Source: Sva-07 sp963752815
GTDB lineage: Bacteria; Actinomycetota; Acidimicrobiia; Acidimicrobiales; Ilumatobacteraceae
Length of the DNA: 64,000 nt
Direction: 5' to 3'
Assembly: GCA_963752815.1 (NCBI GenBank)
Contig: CAVVZI010000006.1
Coordinates: 496,001-560,000, forward strand
Each line of letters starts with the position of its first letter. Position 1 is the stretch's first letter. Positions 63,663-64,000 of the stretch are shown piece after piece. The position numbers and the translations under genes are program-made. The notes below the pieces were generated by a model. The model was not told the origin of the DNA. It saw nothing but the letters and a program-made list of their open reading frames with translations, and made no database searches.

Positions 63663-64000
63663 ATGAGCGACGACGGCGAGATGAGCGAGCAGACGGGCGC
63701 CGTGTTCAACGACGCGACCGCGATGTCGGGCGATGGCGCGCCGATGATCGAGCTCGAACACGTCGACAAGTTCTTCGGCGACTTCCAGGCACTGAAGGAC
63801 ATCAACCTCAAGGTGGCGACCACCGAGGTCGTCGTCGTGATCGGGCCGTCGGGGTCGGGCAAGTCGACGATGATCCGCTGCGTCAACCGGCTCGAGGAGC
63901 ACGACGCGGGGCGGATCGTCGTCGACGGCACCGAGCTGTCCAACGACATCCGCAACATCGCCGAGGTCCGGCGCGAGACCGGCATGGTCTTCCAGAGCTT
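63663..64000 (+). CDS. Amino-acid ABC transporter ATPase (AapP-like), cut by window end
   Basis: The first 112 codons are present. IELEHVDKFFGDFQALKDIN and Walker A VVIGPSGSGKSTMIRCVNRL are those of polar amino-acid ATPases (GlnQ/AapP); the sequence stops in the Q-loop (GMVFQS). Start ATG at 63663 gives a 26-residue lead before the core. It completes the AapJQMP set. Confidence 0.9.
   Translation, partial: MSDDGEMSEQTGAVFNDATAMSGDGAPMIELEHVDKFFGDFQALKDINLKVATTEVVVVIGPSGSGKSTMIRCVNRLEEHDAGRIVVDGTELSNDIRNIAEVRRETGMVFQS

Overview
The window is GC-rich chromosomal DNA of an actinobacterium. The best match to its style is the class Acidimicrobiia (Ilumatobacter-like); this is inferred from gene content, not from a marker phylogeny. 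The signs are a pgsA-gcvH-FHA-MerR-DUF151 block in nearly mycobacterial order, an IspH isoprenoid enzyme, an AftD-type (DUF3367) arabinofuranosyltransferase, acyl-CoA enzymes, and lipoproteins with long Asp/Thr/Ala or Gly/Ser/Ala linkers after the lipobox cysteine. I see no prophage, insertion sequence, CRISPR array or rRNA. No gap above 300 bases lacks a gene.

Layout. 0-3 kb: conserved block transcribed leftward (pgsA, gcvH, zinc-ribbon FHA protein, FtsR-like MerR regulator, bifunctional nuclease). 3-10 kb: small housekeeping and repair genes (HIT, SRAP, amidohydrolase, DUF805, methyltransferase, Mug, GNAT, K+ channel). 10-20 kb: tRNA-Pro(GGG), der with a DUF512 radical-SAM partner, ispH, acyl-CoA dehydrogenase, SirB1-like protein, acyl-CoA ligase, GDPD. 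20-39 kb: a region rich in enzymes acting on small nitrogenous compounds (gamma-glutamyltransferase, LLM flavoprotein, cytosine-deaminase-like amidohydrolase, SDR, NitT/TauT-type importer, M20 carbamoylase-like hydrolase, creatininase, xanthine-dehydrogenase-type operon next to a phosphoribosyltransferase), interrupted by an L,D-transpeptidase, a phytoene-desaturase-like flavoprotein and a site-2 protease. 39-46 kb: a complete dipeptide/oligopeptide importer. 46-47.7 kb: enoyl-CoA hydratase and an AlkA-like glycosylase. 47.7-60 kb: a tightly overlapping envelope-glycan operon (PIG-V-like and DPM1-like glycosyltransferases, a small membrane protein, GMC flavoprotein, two epimerase/dehydrogenases, AftD, acyltransferase 3, secreted trypsin-like protease). 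60-64 kb: a general L-amino-acid importer (AapJQMP type), cut by the window end in the ATPase.

Three patterns cross the window. (1) Fifteen genes are broken by about nineteen single-base indels, mostly +1. Both sides of each break still read as good protein, and correcting each break by one base gives a whole number of codons in every gene. This looks like sequence or assembly error rather than gene decay. (2) About eighteen genes not embedded in operons have a TANNNT hexamer ending 6-9 nt before the start codon, which suggests that leaderless mRNAs dominate; solute-binding lipoprotein genes instead have leaders with Shine-Dalgarno sites. (3) Long palindromes lie in every convergent gap wider than about 50 bp. 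Some recur as families: a 43-bp element in three copies, a ~36-bp element in two copies (one inside a coding region), and two tandemly doubled hairpins.
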